NCBI GenBank assembly: GCA_018389105.1
Contig: JACATO010002731.1
Location: 372,001 to 436,000, forward strand
Direction: 5' to 3'
Length of the DNA: 64,000 nucleotides
Origin: Nautilus pompilius
Taxonomy: Eukaryota > Mollusca > Cephalopoda > Nautilida > Nautilidae
Positions 12,299 through 22,920 of the stretch are shown here, piece after piece (the stretch's first letter is position 1; each line of letters opens with the position of its first letter). A program made the translations under genes and the position numbers. A model generated the notes under the pieces. The model searched no databases and had not been told where the DNA came from. It worked only from the letters and a program-made list of their open reading frames with translations.

Positions 12299-14971
12299 CT
12301 GAAAAAGATTTGCTGCTAAAATAAATGGTATTTCATGTAGAAGAACCGAGGAGAGGTCACCTGTTACCACAGTTGTTTCTATTCTTAATCAAGAAACAAA
12401 TCTTATGGTGTTACCAGTAATTCTCGTCAGTACCATAAGATGTATTTGTTTTAAAAGATTTATTACTACATATTCATAATCCTTGTAAAATTACATGAAT
12501 TATTTTTGATCATTAAACTATTCACTCAATAGTTTTAAAATAGCTGAAGAAATTATTAATGTCAATGTATAAAAATAACATTTGAATTTTTGATCTGACA
12601 AAGATATGATTAAAAAATATATTAATTGGATATTTCATCTCAGATTTCTGAAATTCCTTTTTATAGTCTCAATAAAATGATAAAAAGAAAAAATTTAAAA
12701 ATCATGAAGAATTTATAACGAAATGTGTTTTTGGATTCTTCTACAACAAAATTTCTTTTACTGAGCACTTATAAATATCAACTGTTTGTAACCTATGTTT
12801 CTTCTCTTTGGCAGACAGAATAAAGATTATCTGTTTATAAAAGGACAATTCAAACAGTTCCATTAGATTAGAGGTGTTTACAGAGACTGGTTACCTGTCT
12901 CAAAAGCAAATGATCTTTGACAAATTTTTAGTGGTCATACAAATGAGTCTTAGCATATTAATATTCTGCATTTTAGGCTAATCTCCATGATAGATCTTTC
13001 AGTACATGTTATGGGATTTCCTTTCCTAGCAGCATCAAGCAGGTATGGATTATTTATTTAACAAACAGTATTGTGAAAGTATTTATCAAGACATTTTGAT
13101 AAATGATAACATTTAACTAGAGAAACACTTGGAGAATGAAAATCTTTTTGGCTAGGACAACTTAAACTGTACATATTTGGCTTATCCAGTTCATAGAAAT
13201 TTCCTGCAAAACTGCTGTATAATCTACTAAAAAATTATCTAATGGAACAAAGTAGCAATATTTTGGAAAGGAATAGAAGAATAAATGACAACTTCATAAG
13301 ATAGCAATAGAAACTGGCTATAAGAACAGTAATGCATTGTCATAAAGCACATGGTGTTAGAGGCATAGTTATTTTATAATGAAAGTGATACTTTGCATTG
13401 ATTTCCTCTCACTTTCCCCTCAAGCTGGTCACAAGATATCAAATGTGTATGTAGTATTCTCTGACACTCATGTGTAAAGCCTGGGCCATTCAATAGTATT
13501 CTGAATAGGAGTATTCCTTTTTTTTCATACTGTGCCTGATATGATCTCAAAAATGTTCTGTTGGGTTTGAATATGTACTCACAAGAGGCTAGGAACTTAA
13601 TCACATCACCTCAAGATATTCCACCATACCATAACAGCCAAACAATGAAATCTGGCAGTTGTCATCTGTGGATAGTATCTAGTTGCAAGTGGGTAATCAT
13701 CAAAATGAGGACCAATGACAAGCTCAAAGATGTTTCCATGGAACCTGTACAAATATAAGGCTTTAGGCACAGTAATAAGGTGAAGCATATATAGTCATAA
13801 GACTAACATACATATCCCCACACCATTAAGGACAACCACAATCAGCAGTGACAGCAATTTTCTAATTATGACAAAAATTTTTATTAAACCAATGCACCCA
13901 CTTCCATATTCCTGAAACTTAAGCAGAAAAGTTGATACACCCAATTAAGTCTAGGGATGTCTATATTACACTGATAACCTTTAACCTTTCACAGAGCAGT
14001 GGGCACAATAACCAAGGTTATTCAGTCATCATCGTTTGTTCTTCTGAGGTATCTCAGATCAGCAAGTGCTGGTGAAGGGACTAGTGCATTTCTTCAATAG
14101 CTGCTTTGTCCTCTCTAAAATTTGCTTCATAGGGAGTCAACAACGTGAACAGTTTTCAGCAACAAAAATATCACAATGGAGTGGTGCATGCCGAGTTTCC
14201 TCCCTTTGTCTTTGCAGAGAATTCAAATAAAAACACTAACTTTATCTGCCATCACTGGCTTTCTGTGTGGTGTTTACCTGCCATACTTGAATACAGAGGC
14301 AGTTTTAGATATTATACCACTTAGCATATTTAGAAATCATGACCATACTTAATTTTCCCAAAGCTAATCCCAATGCATGTGCCAAACTCATCAGGCCTGT
14401 GAGAGCTGCAGAAATACAATCAAAGCTCAGACATTTCACTCCACCATAAAAATGCTTTATTGCCACATTTTACTTCTAATTAACACCAAAAATATTTGGT
14501 GGCATTTAACTTATGTTAAGATGTATAGTTAAAAAACTGCATACTACATAAGAAAATCTGATGAATAAATGAATAAAAATTATGGAACTTTCTGTTATCT
14601 TTTGAAACCTTTCAAGATCTCTGGTTTAAAAAAACATACTTTACTTTATAAAATAATTTTTGTAATAGCAAAATAATACATCATTATTTTAAAATTTCAA
14701 AATATTAAAATTGTTAATACTTAAAAACTATATAGATGACAACAGCTCCCTAACACCTATATGTATATTATAGTTGTGTTTGCGTGATACTTGTGCCAGA
14801 CTGTATGCTGTGGAGCATTTGTATGGGATCTGGTGCTATTGATTTTTCAACTGTCACTTCAAAAGAACTTTAAGATGAAGTGGTGATAAGCATGCATAAG
14901 AATATTTAATCATTTCTTTATGCATTTCATGATTAATGATTTGAAATTTTAGAAAGAATGTGAATCCTATA
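12299..14971. other. Intron sequence, no feature supported
   Basis: AT-rich DNA between exons 12191 and 15926. The stretch 13380-13800 is less AT-rich and has short open frames on both strands without recognisable domains; it may be an old unclassified repeat. Confidence 0.4.
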
Positions 14972-15780
14972 CACAGGATAGCCACTTTATCAGGACCTAT
15001 ACATAATAATGGGTTAGGCCACCTTTTCCCTGAATATCAGCCATGACACAAGTGACAGAATTCACAAGGAGCCAGAAGGTGTCCTGAGGGTTATTTTCTC
15101 TTTCAAGTCAGTAAAATTATATGCAAGTATGGAATGAAGTAGACAGAGTACTGTGATAGTAAATACATACTTCAAGTTCATCCTACAGCTGCTCATTTGA
15201 ATTGAAATCTGGGAATTGTGCTAGTCACGGAAAGGAAATGCCTTACTTCATCATGTTCTGGGTTGAGTGATTTGCGGCTTTCTCCAAATCTGTCTTTTCC
15301 CGAAGTGTGACTTGTCAAACCATATCACTTTTTTTTCTCATTCCTCCTTAGTCCAATGTCCATACTAGCTGGAGGTGGTGTGAATTGCCCTGCAATGACT
15401 GTCAATTGGTTCATTGATGATGGTTGGAATTACTATCCTGTCTCTCCTCTTTTTGTCACTGTATGATTGTTGCAGCAGACATTTTCTTGCCTTTTACCAT
15501 TTCTAGTAAACTTGAATGAACAATGTCTTGGAGCATCCTAACAACAAAACTGCCTTGGCCACTGTGGCACCTGCTAGTCATGGACCCACTATTATGCCTC
15601 TTTTAAAACTAATGTCTTCTCTTTTCTCCATATTTGTTAGACTGATTCCAAATATGCTTGTCCAAGTCATATATAGTACTGCAGGGAAAACCTGTCAGAT
15701 CATGTTGTCAACCTAATTAGCATCTGCAACTCAGGTCAGGCCCAAGTCTGAAAGGATCCTAATAAAGTGGCCAACCAGTG
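14972..15780. mobile_element. Non-autonomous DNA transposon, 809 bp, terminal inverted repeats and TA duplication
   Basis: The left end CACAGGATAGCCACTTTATC (14972-14991) and the reverse complement of the right end, CACTGGTTGGCCACTTTATT, match at 16 of 20 positions. The pairing continues inward: over the 28-bp window starting one base outside each end, 22 of 28 match. Both ends are flanked by TA, as expected for an element that duplicates a TA target. No transposase frame is recognisable inside; short open frames exist but match nothing I know. The GCCACTTTATTAGG-type end is reminiscent of terminal repeats widespread in animal genomes, but I cannot name the family. The TA target points to the Tc1/mariner group as the mobiliser, by inference. 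Confidence 0.72.
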
Positions 15781-15925
15781 TACATACTAATGTTAAACTT
15801 TGTTGGAAATTTAAAATGCAAAAAGTCACAAAAAGCTTCAAAATTGTAAGCAGATTCAAACAAAATTCATTAAAGGCAGAAAAAAATATTGTTTAAGCCT
15901 CAAAAGTAGCAGCTAGAGAAAATAC

Positions 15926-15989
15926 CTCTTATTGTTATAGTATGTTGATCTGGATTATCTGTTAGTGATGAAGTATCTCTTTTACTTCC
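15926..15989 (-). CDS. First visible exon of the distal minus-strand set, phase 0 to phase 1
   Basis: Acceptor GTTTTTAG and donor AGAG followed by gtattt. Only the phase-0 frame is open; it gives GSKRDTSSLTDNPDQHTITI plus R and leaves one base for the exon at 12191. The other two frames hit stops within about 30 bases. The phase-0 entry equals the phase-0 exit of the scrib exon at 33378, so direct splicing between them is possible across a 17-kb intron. No start codon or upstream exon was found between 16 and 31 kb. Family not recognised, so the gene assignment stays open. Confidence 0.6.
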
Positions 15990-18239
15990 CTAAAAACAAA
16001 AGTAAATTAAAAAAACACTACAAAGGGAAATAATTTGTAAAATCTATAATATTCAAAGTACTATACACACATTGTTCACCACAAAAAAACTGCTTTCAAT
16101 CATTGTAATTCTCCATTATTGTTTAAAAAGGATTTTCTCATTCCCTAAAAGTAATTTTCAATAAAAATCTATTTATTACATATATTTGCATTCTTGAAGA
16201 AACAATGAAATCCAAAATATTTTAATGCATATCACTACTATTTATCATTTGGTGCTAGTATTAAAATTACTAATCAGAAATTATCAAATATTGATACTTT
16301 GCGGTCTGTCTTCTCATTTTGAAGTTTTTTGTAACAAAAATAGAAAAGTTAGTTCAGTTGATCTTCTGCAAATATTTCTGAGAATGTTGCATAGTGGCAT
16401 AGTTACTGCTCACGAGTGCTAACATGGGGCTGCCCAGAACTCACATTTGGAGACCCTACTGGAATCCCTCTTTTGCTGCAGAAGTAAACCAAAATCAATA
16501 GACTTTAACAGAAGAGCAAGAAGAAACCATGCAACAGAAGCTTCACCAAACTAAATTTATCCCCAACTTGAATCGAAGTCTGACCCTCTACCACAACAGG
16601 ATGGCGTCATCTGTTGTCCAAAAAGTAGTAATTTTGTAACTAATGCAATATGCCATCTAAACTACAATGTATCGAGTTTTTGTTTGTGGTGTTGCTCATA
16701 CATGTTTGATAATCATTAGCAGTTTAAATGTGTTGGAATTAATGCCCTTAGTAAACCATTACTGAGTTATGCAGTTAACAGCGTTAGTTTATTCACAGAT
16801 TTCCATGTTTATTTAATTGCTGTAGAGGTACTATGTGAAAGACCCGTCGTTGGAAATGTCCAAATTTTTAATTCAAGAAAAGCGTCTCAATGAGACAGCC
16901 ATAAGTTTGGATTTTAATTATTGTCCCAATTTTATTTTTCAAGTGTTCACCATTTGAAAAAACAAATTTGTTGTTTTTATTGAGCTCTCACTCTCGTGGG
17001 GATTCAGATTACAGATGTGCTCACTGTCCACGTGTTCAGTGCATGATCATAGTGTTTACCCGTACCAGTGGTGCTAACGATACTTGTAACAGGTCCCTTC
17101 ACTAACTGTCTATTGATTGTTAATCAAAGTTCAGCAACATAACATGATATGCAATTGATGTTTGGTCAGTTACTATAGTAACTTAACTCAAGTTGTAAGA
17201 ACTATGAAAGCAAAAGAAAAATGGCCTGAATTCATTTAACACTTTGTAAACCAACGATTTTCCTGCTAAAAAAAGAGAATATTATTGTAAGATCATGATT
17301 TCAAATTATATAATATACATGTCTATATATTTTTAATTTTAACAGTGAACATTCTTCTTGTCCCTTACAGCTAGAGGGTGGTATTTTAACCCCTCAATTC
17401 TTCAGTCTCTACCAATTCCTTCAGAGCACAAGACTGATAAGGAGAATCACCTAAAAAACTGATGTCTATACAGAAAAAAATTAATGAATAAAACAAAATA
17501 AACTTACAAATAGTAATTGTTAAAATTTGTCAATTATTTCATCGTCAGAAATCTAATTATATATTAGTTTATTTAATGACTTTTGACATTATTCTGCTAT
17601 ATCTAAAAAACCATTAAACATCTAAGAATAAATATATAAATATGGATAAATAAAACTTTTTAGCAATAAAACCGAAAAGAATAAATGGTTATTGTAATTA
17701 AAACACAAGAAGTACATAGTTATGTAATATGATAGTTATTATACATATTTTAGTCTGCTCATGTTGCTGGAAGTTGAGTACAAGATGTTGATTTAAAAGT
17801 TGATATAAACAGTTAAGAGATTTGAATTTACATTTTGTCTTCATTAATTTTTTTGACAACAGTATGAAATTTCTGCTTAACTCTGATTGTCTAAGAAAAG
17901 AAAAAGTTCTGTTATCAAAACAAGAGGAAGAAACTAATTTACAAGATGTAGTTATAATGACAGAGACAATATTTGATATGCTCAGTTCTAAGAAATGAAA
18001 AAAACCCTGATATCAAGACAAAGGACTGAACATGCACTTGAACTGTATAAAATCATTAATATGAAAATAAATTCAGACTGCAAGTATTTATTCAATGAAA
18101 TTTGTCATCTGTGTTTGTGTCCTAACTTATATATACAGCATACAGAAATAAAAGAATTAACCAGCAAAGGATGATACTCCATACAATGGATTGCAGCCCT
18201 ACATCATGTTTCAGAAAGAACTATATGCAAAACTCATAT
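15990..18239. other. Intergenic or intronic DNA, no gene recognised
   Basis: AT-rich with a few less AT-rich patches (16400-16630 and 17340-17450) that may be decayed repeats. No RNA gene, no domain and no convincing exon was found. Confidence 0.4.
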
Positions 18240-19018
18240 AAGGAAATGCAAAACTGGTGCTGTTGATAATAGATGCAATTGAGGAAGTCCAAACTCTTCA
18301 AAAGTGATGCTAAGTACCTCAAAATATGTACCCTGTGATAGCTGACAAGCCAGTAGAAATCTTGCAAATAACCCAGCTGCAAGTATGGTTCAAATTTCTT
18401 TAAGAACAGTAAAGTACACATTAGTGCAAAGTGTTCTCAATGGATGTACAACTGCCAGAAAACCTTTGGACCAAACCTGGAAGAAGATGCTCTTTACAGA
18501 TGGGTCAAAGGCTGAATTGCATGGAAATAATCAACCATGGTTTTTTCGAAAAAAATATCACAAAGTGGTATAACAGTCAGTGTACAACAGTTGCAGTGAA
18601 GTGCAGTGTGGTATATTGGCATATCAGCCAAGGGTGTCAGAGATTTTCATAAAATTGCTGACAGGTACAAGCAGTTTCTTACCCATCATGCCATTCCCTC
18701 ATAAAGATGTCTCATTTGGCAGGGATTGTATCTTGCAACATAACAATTACCTTGAGTTTATAGCCAATGTGGTGAAAATTATTTGGAACATAAAGCTGAT
18801 GGAACATTCACAAAGATGTCTGGCCTGTACTAAGTCCTGAAATGACTATCACTGAGGCTATATAGATTTATACAGCTACTGAGAAAGTCAAATGAAAGCC
18901 AAACAACTTGGATGAATTGTGGAAAGTGCTAGAATATAGTTGGAATAACATTCCAGAGTCATACCTTGATAAACTGTATGAAAGCATGAAAACAAGGCGT
19001 CGTGCTCTATTTATGTAA
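18240..19018 (+). pseudogene. Tc1-like transposase pseudogene
   Basis: The plus-strand frames follow a Tc1 transposase from the DNA-binding end to the C-terminus. They give ISLRTVKYTL (helix-turn-helix region), then WKKMLFTDGSKAELHG around 18478-18530 where Tc1 enzymes have W.kVLwSDESkfel.G with the first catalytic aspartate. Next come RYKQFLT near 18670, CILQHNNYLE near 18730 (the QQDN block, where the aspartate is replaced), WPVLSPEM near 18820 and NNLDELWKVLEYSWNNIPES near 18906-18965. The end is ESMKTRRRALFM and TAA at 19016-19018. Multiple frameshifts and stops make it inactive. Clear terminal inverted repeats were not located by eye. Confidence 0.85.
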
Positions 19019-19602
19019 TGCCAAGTGCTCACCTACCAAATACGAATGCATTGTAAAATATATTCATTTTTAAAAAATACACATTATCTAAAATGATGAT
19101 TGTCTGTTGAGATTACTCATTATTTGTGCATATCTTGTGTTTCCATAATTATTTTCAATACTGGTACTGCTGAAAAGGATAATCTATCTCATCATTCTTG
19201 TTAAAGACCACAAAGATGTGTTGAAATGAAAATAATAAGTTAAAAGAAAGCATCATTTAGATATTTATCAGCAATAAAATTAAATTTCTCTTTTTGTGAT
19301 CTACAGAAGGGAACTTTTCACTGTTTTCACTCGTGCAATTTAACTACTTCAGTTTTGCTTGGCACCAAAAACAATGTAATAAAACTAAAGTACCCATAAA
19401 ATCCACATAAAAAATAATAAAAATCATCATCAATATAAAATATTCTATTTGCAGATTTAGTGAGACAGTATAATTTCAACAACGATCCTTTAAGATCATT
19501 AGTTACAATAAACAGTATATGTAATATATCACTGATGCTATAGGATACTATAGCAAAGGGAAATAACTAACACTTAAAAATTAAGTCTCTACTCTCTCTT
19601 TC

Positions 19603-19622
19603 TATATATATATATATATATA
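19603..19622. repeat. (TA)n microsatellite
   Basis: Ten TA units preceded by a CT-rich tract at 19585-19602. Confidence 0.9.
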
Positions 19623-20313
19623 CATATAATGTTGTTATAATAATAAAAAAATTATTAGTACATTTTAATTTTGGGAATATATAAAGAAAATGAAGTTATC
19701 TTGCTCACACTGTAAAATAAGTGGCTACAGAAAGCATGCTATAGGTTCAGGAAAAGATTTATGATGCCGTCTTGGTACTTTTTTGTTTCCAGATACTTGT
19801 TTGGAAAAACCTGATCAGTAAAACTAGATTGTGTCTGTTTTGTCTCCAATTTTTGCATAAAATCTATTTTTCAATATATACGTATATCTAGATTTTCATT
19901 AAATGAGGTTGGCATATATGAATAACATTTGCATGAAGTTCAGGTTTGAGGCTCTGTTAATGTTATAATAGCATATGATAACATTTAACAAATATTAGAT
20001 AACAAGATTTATTGTAGAAAAATGAGATCCAACTGTGACAAATTACACAGGCCTGCAAAATTTGGGTCATTGACCATTGTCTGCAATGCTATAACTGATT
20101 GTTATGTTGTTTGGTGTGCTGATTTCAAATGTGACCACCATTTTTCTCTATCACGTAAGGATTTTTCACAAAGTGAATCTGAAAATATGGGAAAAGAGAT
20201 TATTAATACGTATTCTGGTTGAAACATTGATTTGCAAAAAAAATTTTAAATAATTTCATTTACAAAATTATTGATAGAAGACTGTTCTCAACACTTACTC
20301 ACCTTTACAAGTC

Positions 20314-21973
20314 CTAATACTGCCTTTTCTGTTTTCCCTCAAGGCTCCTTTTGGTACTTTTTCTCTTGTAGGCAGCTTGTGGCTCTTCTCTGTGCAGCAT
20401 CCAACAGTAATCCGCAGTCATGTTGACGTTCCACCTATCCTGGTATCTGCGTTCCATCTCCTTGACATCTTGATGAAATCTTTCCCTCTGCTCTTCACCA
20501 ACAGCACCAAGATTTCTGGGGAAATAGTCTGAGAATTCAGGAAGTGCACATTCAAGCTCATCGAGCAACCCAAGTCTTTGTATTTCATCAGCATGTTTTC
20601 CACAATACACTTAAAGTTGGGGTCCTTATAGTTCCCAAGAAATTTCTGTACAGTTTCTTTGAAAGCTTTCCAGGCCTCTTTTTAAACTGTTTCCATTTTT
20701 GTTTCAAACACATCAGGATCATCTTTCAGAATTTTCCGAATATCTGAACCAATGAAAACACCTTTCACTTTTGCTTCTGACAGTCTCGGAAACTTGTTGC
20801 GCAGGTACTTAAAACACTCTCCTTTTCTTGACAGAGCCTTTACAAATTGTTTCATCAGTCCAAGCTTGATATGAAGTGGAGGCAGGACTTTACTTGGATC
20901 AACCAAACTTTTCTGTACTTCATTTTTGCTTCCAGGTTCTAATTCTACCCTACACGGCCACTCCCTTTTGTTCCGGTGTTGGCCCCTATCCCAGCTGTCC
21001 CATTCACACAAGAAGCAAGGGTACTTGGTGTATCCTCCCTGCTGTTCAAGAAGCGTGGAAATTACTCTTAGATCACCGCATATCGTCCATCCATGATCCT
21101 TGTATTTCAGTTTGGTGAGAATTAAGGCTAAATTTTCGTAGCATTCTTTCAGATACACAGAATGCCCTACTGGTACTGAAGCGTACTTGTTGCCATTGTG
21201 GAGAAGCACTGCTTTGAGGTTTCTTTTTGACGAGTCAATAAAGAACCTGCACTTAAACCTCTCCATCAGTCCAGGGACATCGCTACAGTAAGCCAGGTCA
21301 CCTTCTTTAGAAAAGTATGGAATGAAATATTTTTCTCTATTTCTAAACCATGAGAAAGAGGTACCAGGGGTCAACAAGTTCTTTTCTTTTAACCTAGAGC
21401 CTAGCAGTTCTGTTGCATCTATAGGAAGACCCAAGTCTCTGACTAAGTCATTCAATTCAAGCTGTGAAAATAGTTGGGGCTCGCTGCTGCCTGAAACATC
21501 GTGAAAGTCCTCATCAGAATCTTGGCCTTCTTTTTCAGCCTTCAGGCGTGTCTTCTAGTTTTTCTGGAGGTAAAGGTACTGGTATACCTGGGCCATGAGG
21601 TGCAGGGCATATTGCCAACGAGAGGTTCGGAGAGAAAATTTCTTTCTTATTTTTTAGATTGAACCCCTGTACGCTACACGAACAAAAGTAACAGTCATCA
21701 CTGTGATTTAGGGGTTCCCTCCAGATCATATGGATCCCAAAGCAGAAAGACTTTTTCTTACCCTGAGACCACTGTGGGAGTTCTTCCACACAAATAGAAC
21801 ACACTTTATGTGGGGGCCACGGACTTATCTTGGTCACCAAGTTTCCCACCAAAATACGCATAATACACTTTCTTAACAAAGTCTGTAATGTTTCTTTGCT
21901 GTTTCTTCACTACAAAGTTCCCACAAATGTAACAAAAGTTGTCAGGTGCATTAAGACAGCCCCTTGCAGCCAT
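20314..21973 (-). pseudogene. Copy 1 of an unnamed transposon-associated protein family (motif LPPLHIKLGLMK)
   Basis: The reading starts at ATG 21971-21973 (MAARGCLNAPDNFCYICGNF) with an N-terminal CxxC...CxxC zinc-like module (CYIC, then HKVCSICVEELPQWSQGKK and DDCYFC). It then runs through NDLVRDLGL, FIDSSKRNLKAVLLHNGNK, ICGDLRVISTLLEQQGGYTK, CFLCEWDSWD, LPPLHIKLGLMKQFVKAL and, in the last part, RERFHQDVKEMERRYQDRW and ADYCWMLHREEPQ. Lesions: a one-base shift near 21850, another near 21535, an in-frame stop at about 20682, and a shift near 20550. The family is common in arthropod, cnidarian and mollusc genomes as 'uncharacterized protein', from memory. The largest intact block is 257 residues. 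Its superfamily as a mobile element is unknown to me. Confidence 0.75.
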
Positions 21974-22600
21974 TTAGTACACTTATAAACAACAAAACCA
22001 CTAAGGAGAAAAACAGTAAACTTCTGCAGAAATGACAGATCTGGAAAAGTAGACTGGTTATGACAGAACCTTCTCACACAAAGGTCTAAATGGCAACTGA
22101 GTCCAAGCAGGGAGTGTGGAGAGGGGAAGCAAAAATGAGTGAGTCATCAGCTTATCTCGCTGTCTGGCTCTGTCTGGAGAGGGAGAAACAAGAAAGAGTG
22201 AGTAAAAAAGAGCAAAAAAAAAAGAAAAATTAATTATGATTAATATTTTTGTTTAGCAGGCCAATACATTGATTCTGGAGATATTGAAATCGAAAATTTG
22301 AGTTTGTGGGAAAATGGTACGTGATGGAATTTTAAAACTATTTTTACTGAAAACAGCACCCAAAAATCTATAAGAACCAGTTATTAGTTTCCGGACAATT
22401 TTTCCATTGCAGGCCTGCATTATTGATGATTTTAAGCCTTTTTTTGTCAATATAAAGTTAAACAATCTAGGAGGTAGTATTCAGAACTAGTAAATCTGCT
22501 TATTTTGTACTTTGGGGAAAAAAAGGAAATTTGTTGAATGAGATTATCAAATGTTAACCAAATTATTATTTTAATTCTTTGGTAAAGTAGCAAAAACTTT

Positions 22601-22920
22601 GCAGTGGTGCAGTGGTTACAGCACTGGACTACCAAGGTTGTTGTTTGAGTTTGAATCTAATTGAGGTTGGCTTGGTTTGGCACACCTCTGTCATGGTTTC
22701 TTCTTGCTCTTCTTTGCTAGCAGCCATCCATGTGGGTTTCTAACAGACAATCTTATTTCCTCTCACATCTGAAAATGAAGAATTCTAATAGGGACTTCCA
22801 CTCGTGGCATTCCAAACTGGGAAGTAATCATGCATCCCACTCACTACATAAGTGCATGATCCATAATCCTGTAACCAAGATAGGGATTTGCAGCCCCTGT
22901 AACCAACCCTAACCCTGACA
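22601..22920 (+). repeat. tRNA-derived SINE copy 1
   Basis: A-box-like TGGTGCAGTGGTTACA (22605-22620) and B-box-like GAGTTTGAATCT (22647-22658) lie at tRNA spacing, so the head is tRNA-derived. The body (GCTTGGTTTGGCACACCTC, ATGGTTTCTTCTTGCTC, GTGGGTTTCT, TCCTCTCACATCTGAAAA, GAAGAATTCTAATAGGGA) is shared with the copies at 30317, 40200 and 61900. It is not a functional tRNA gene because no cloverleaf 3' half is present. Confidence 0.7.

Noticed and set aside
17374..17449. Minus-strand acceptor GTTTTTTAG followed by a short frame ending ELRG and a stop
   Set aside because: No exon needs this phase, and the surrounding less AT-rich patch looks like a decayed repeat.
22601..22660. Possible tRNA gene
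   Set aside because: A- and B-box-like sequences are present but the cloverleaf cannot form, and the downstream body is shared with other SINE copies.
22898..22920. Telomere-like CCCTAACCCTGAC
   Set aside because: Only about two units at the end of a SINE; no array.
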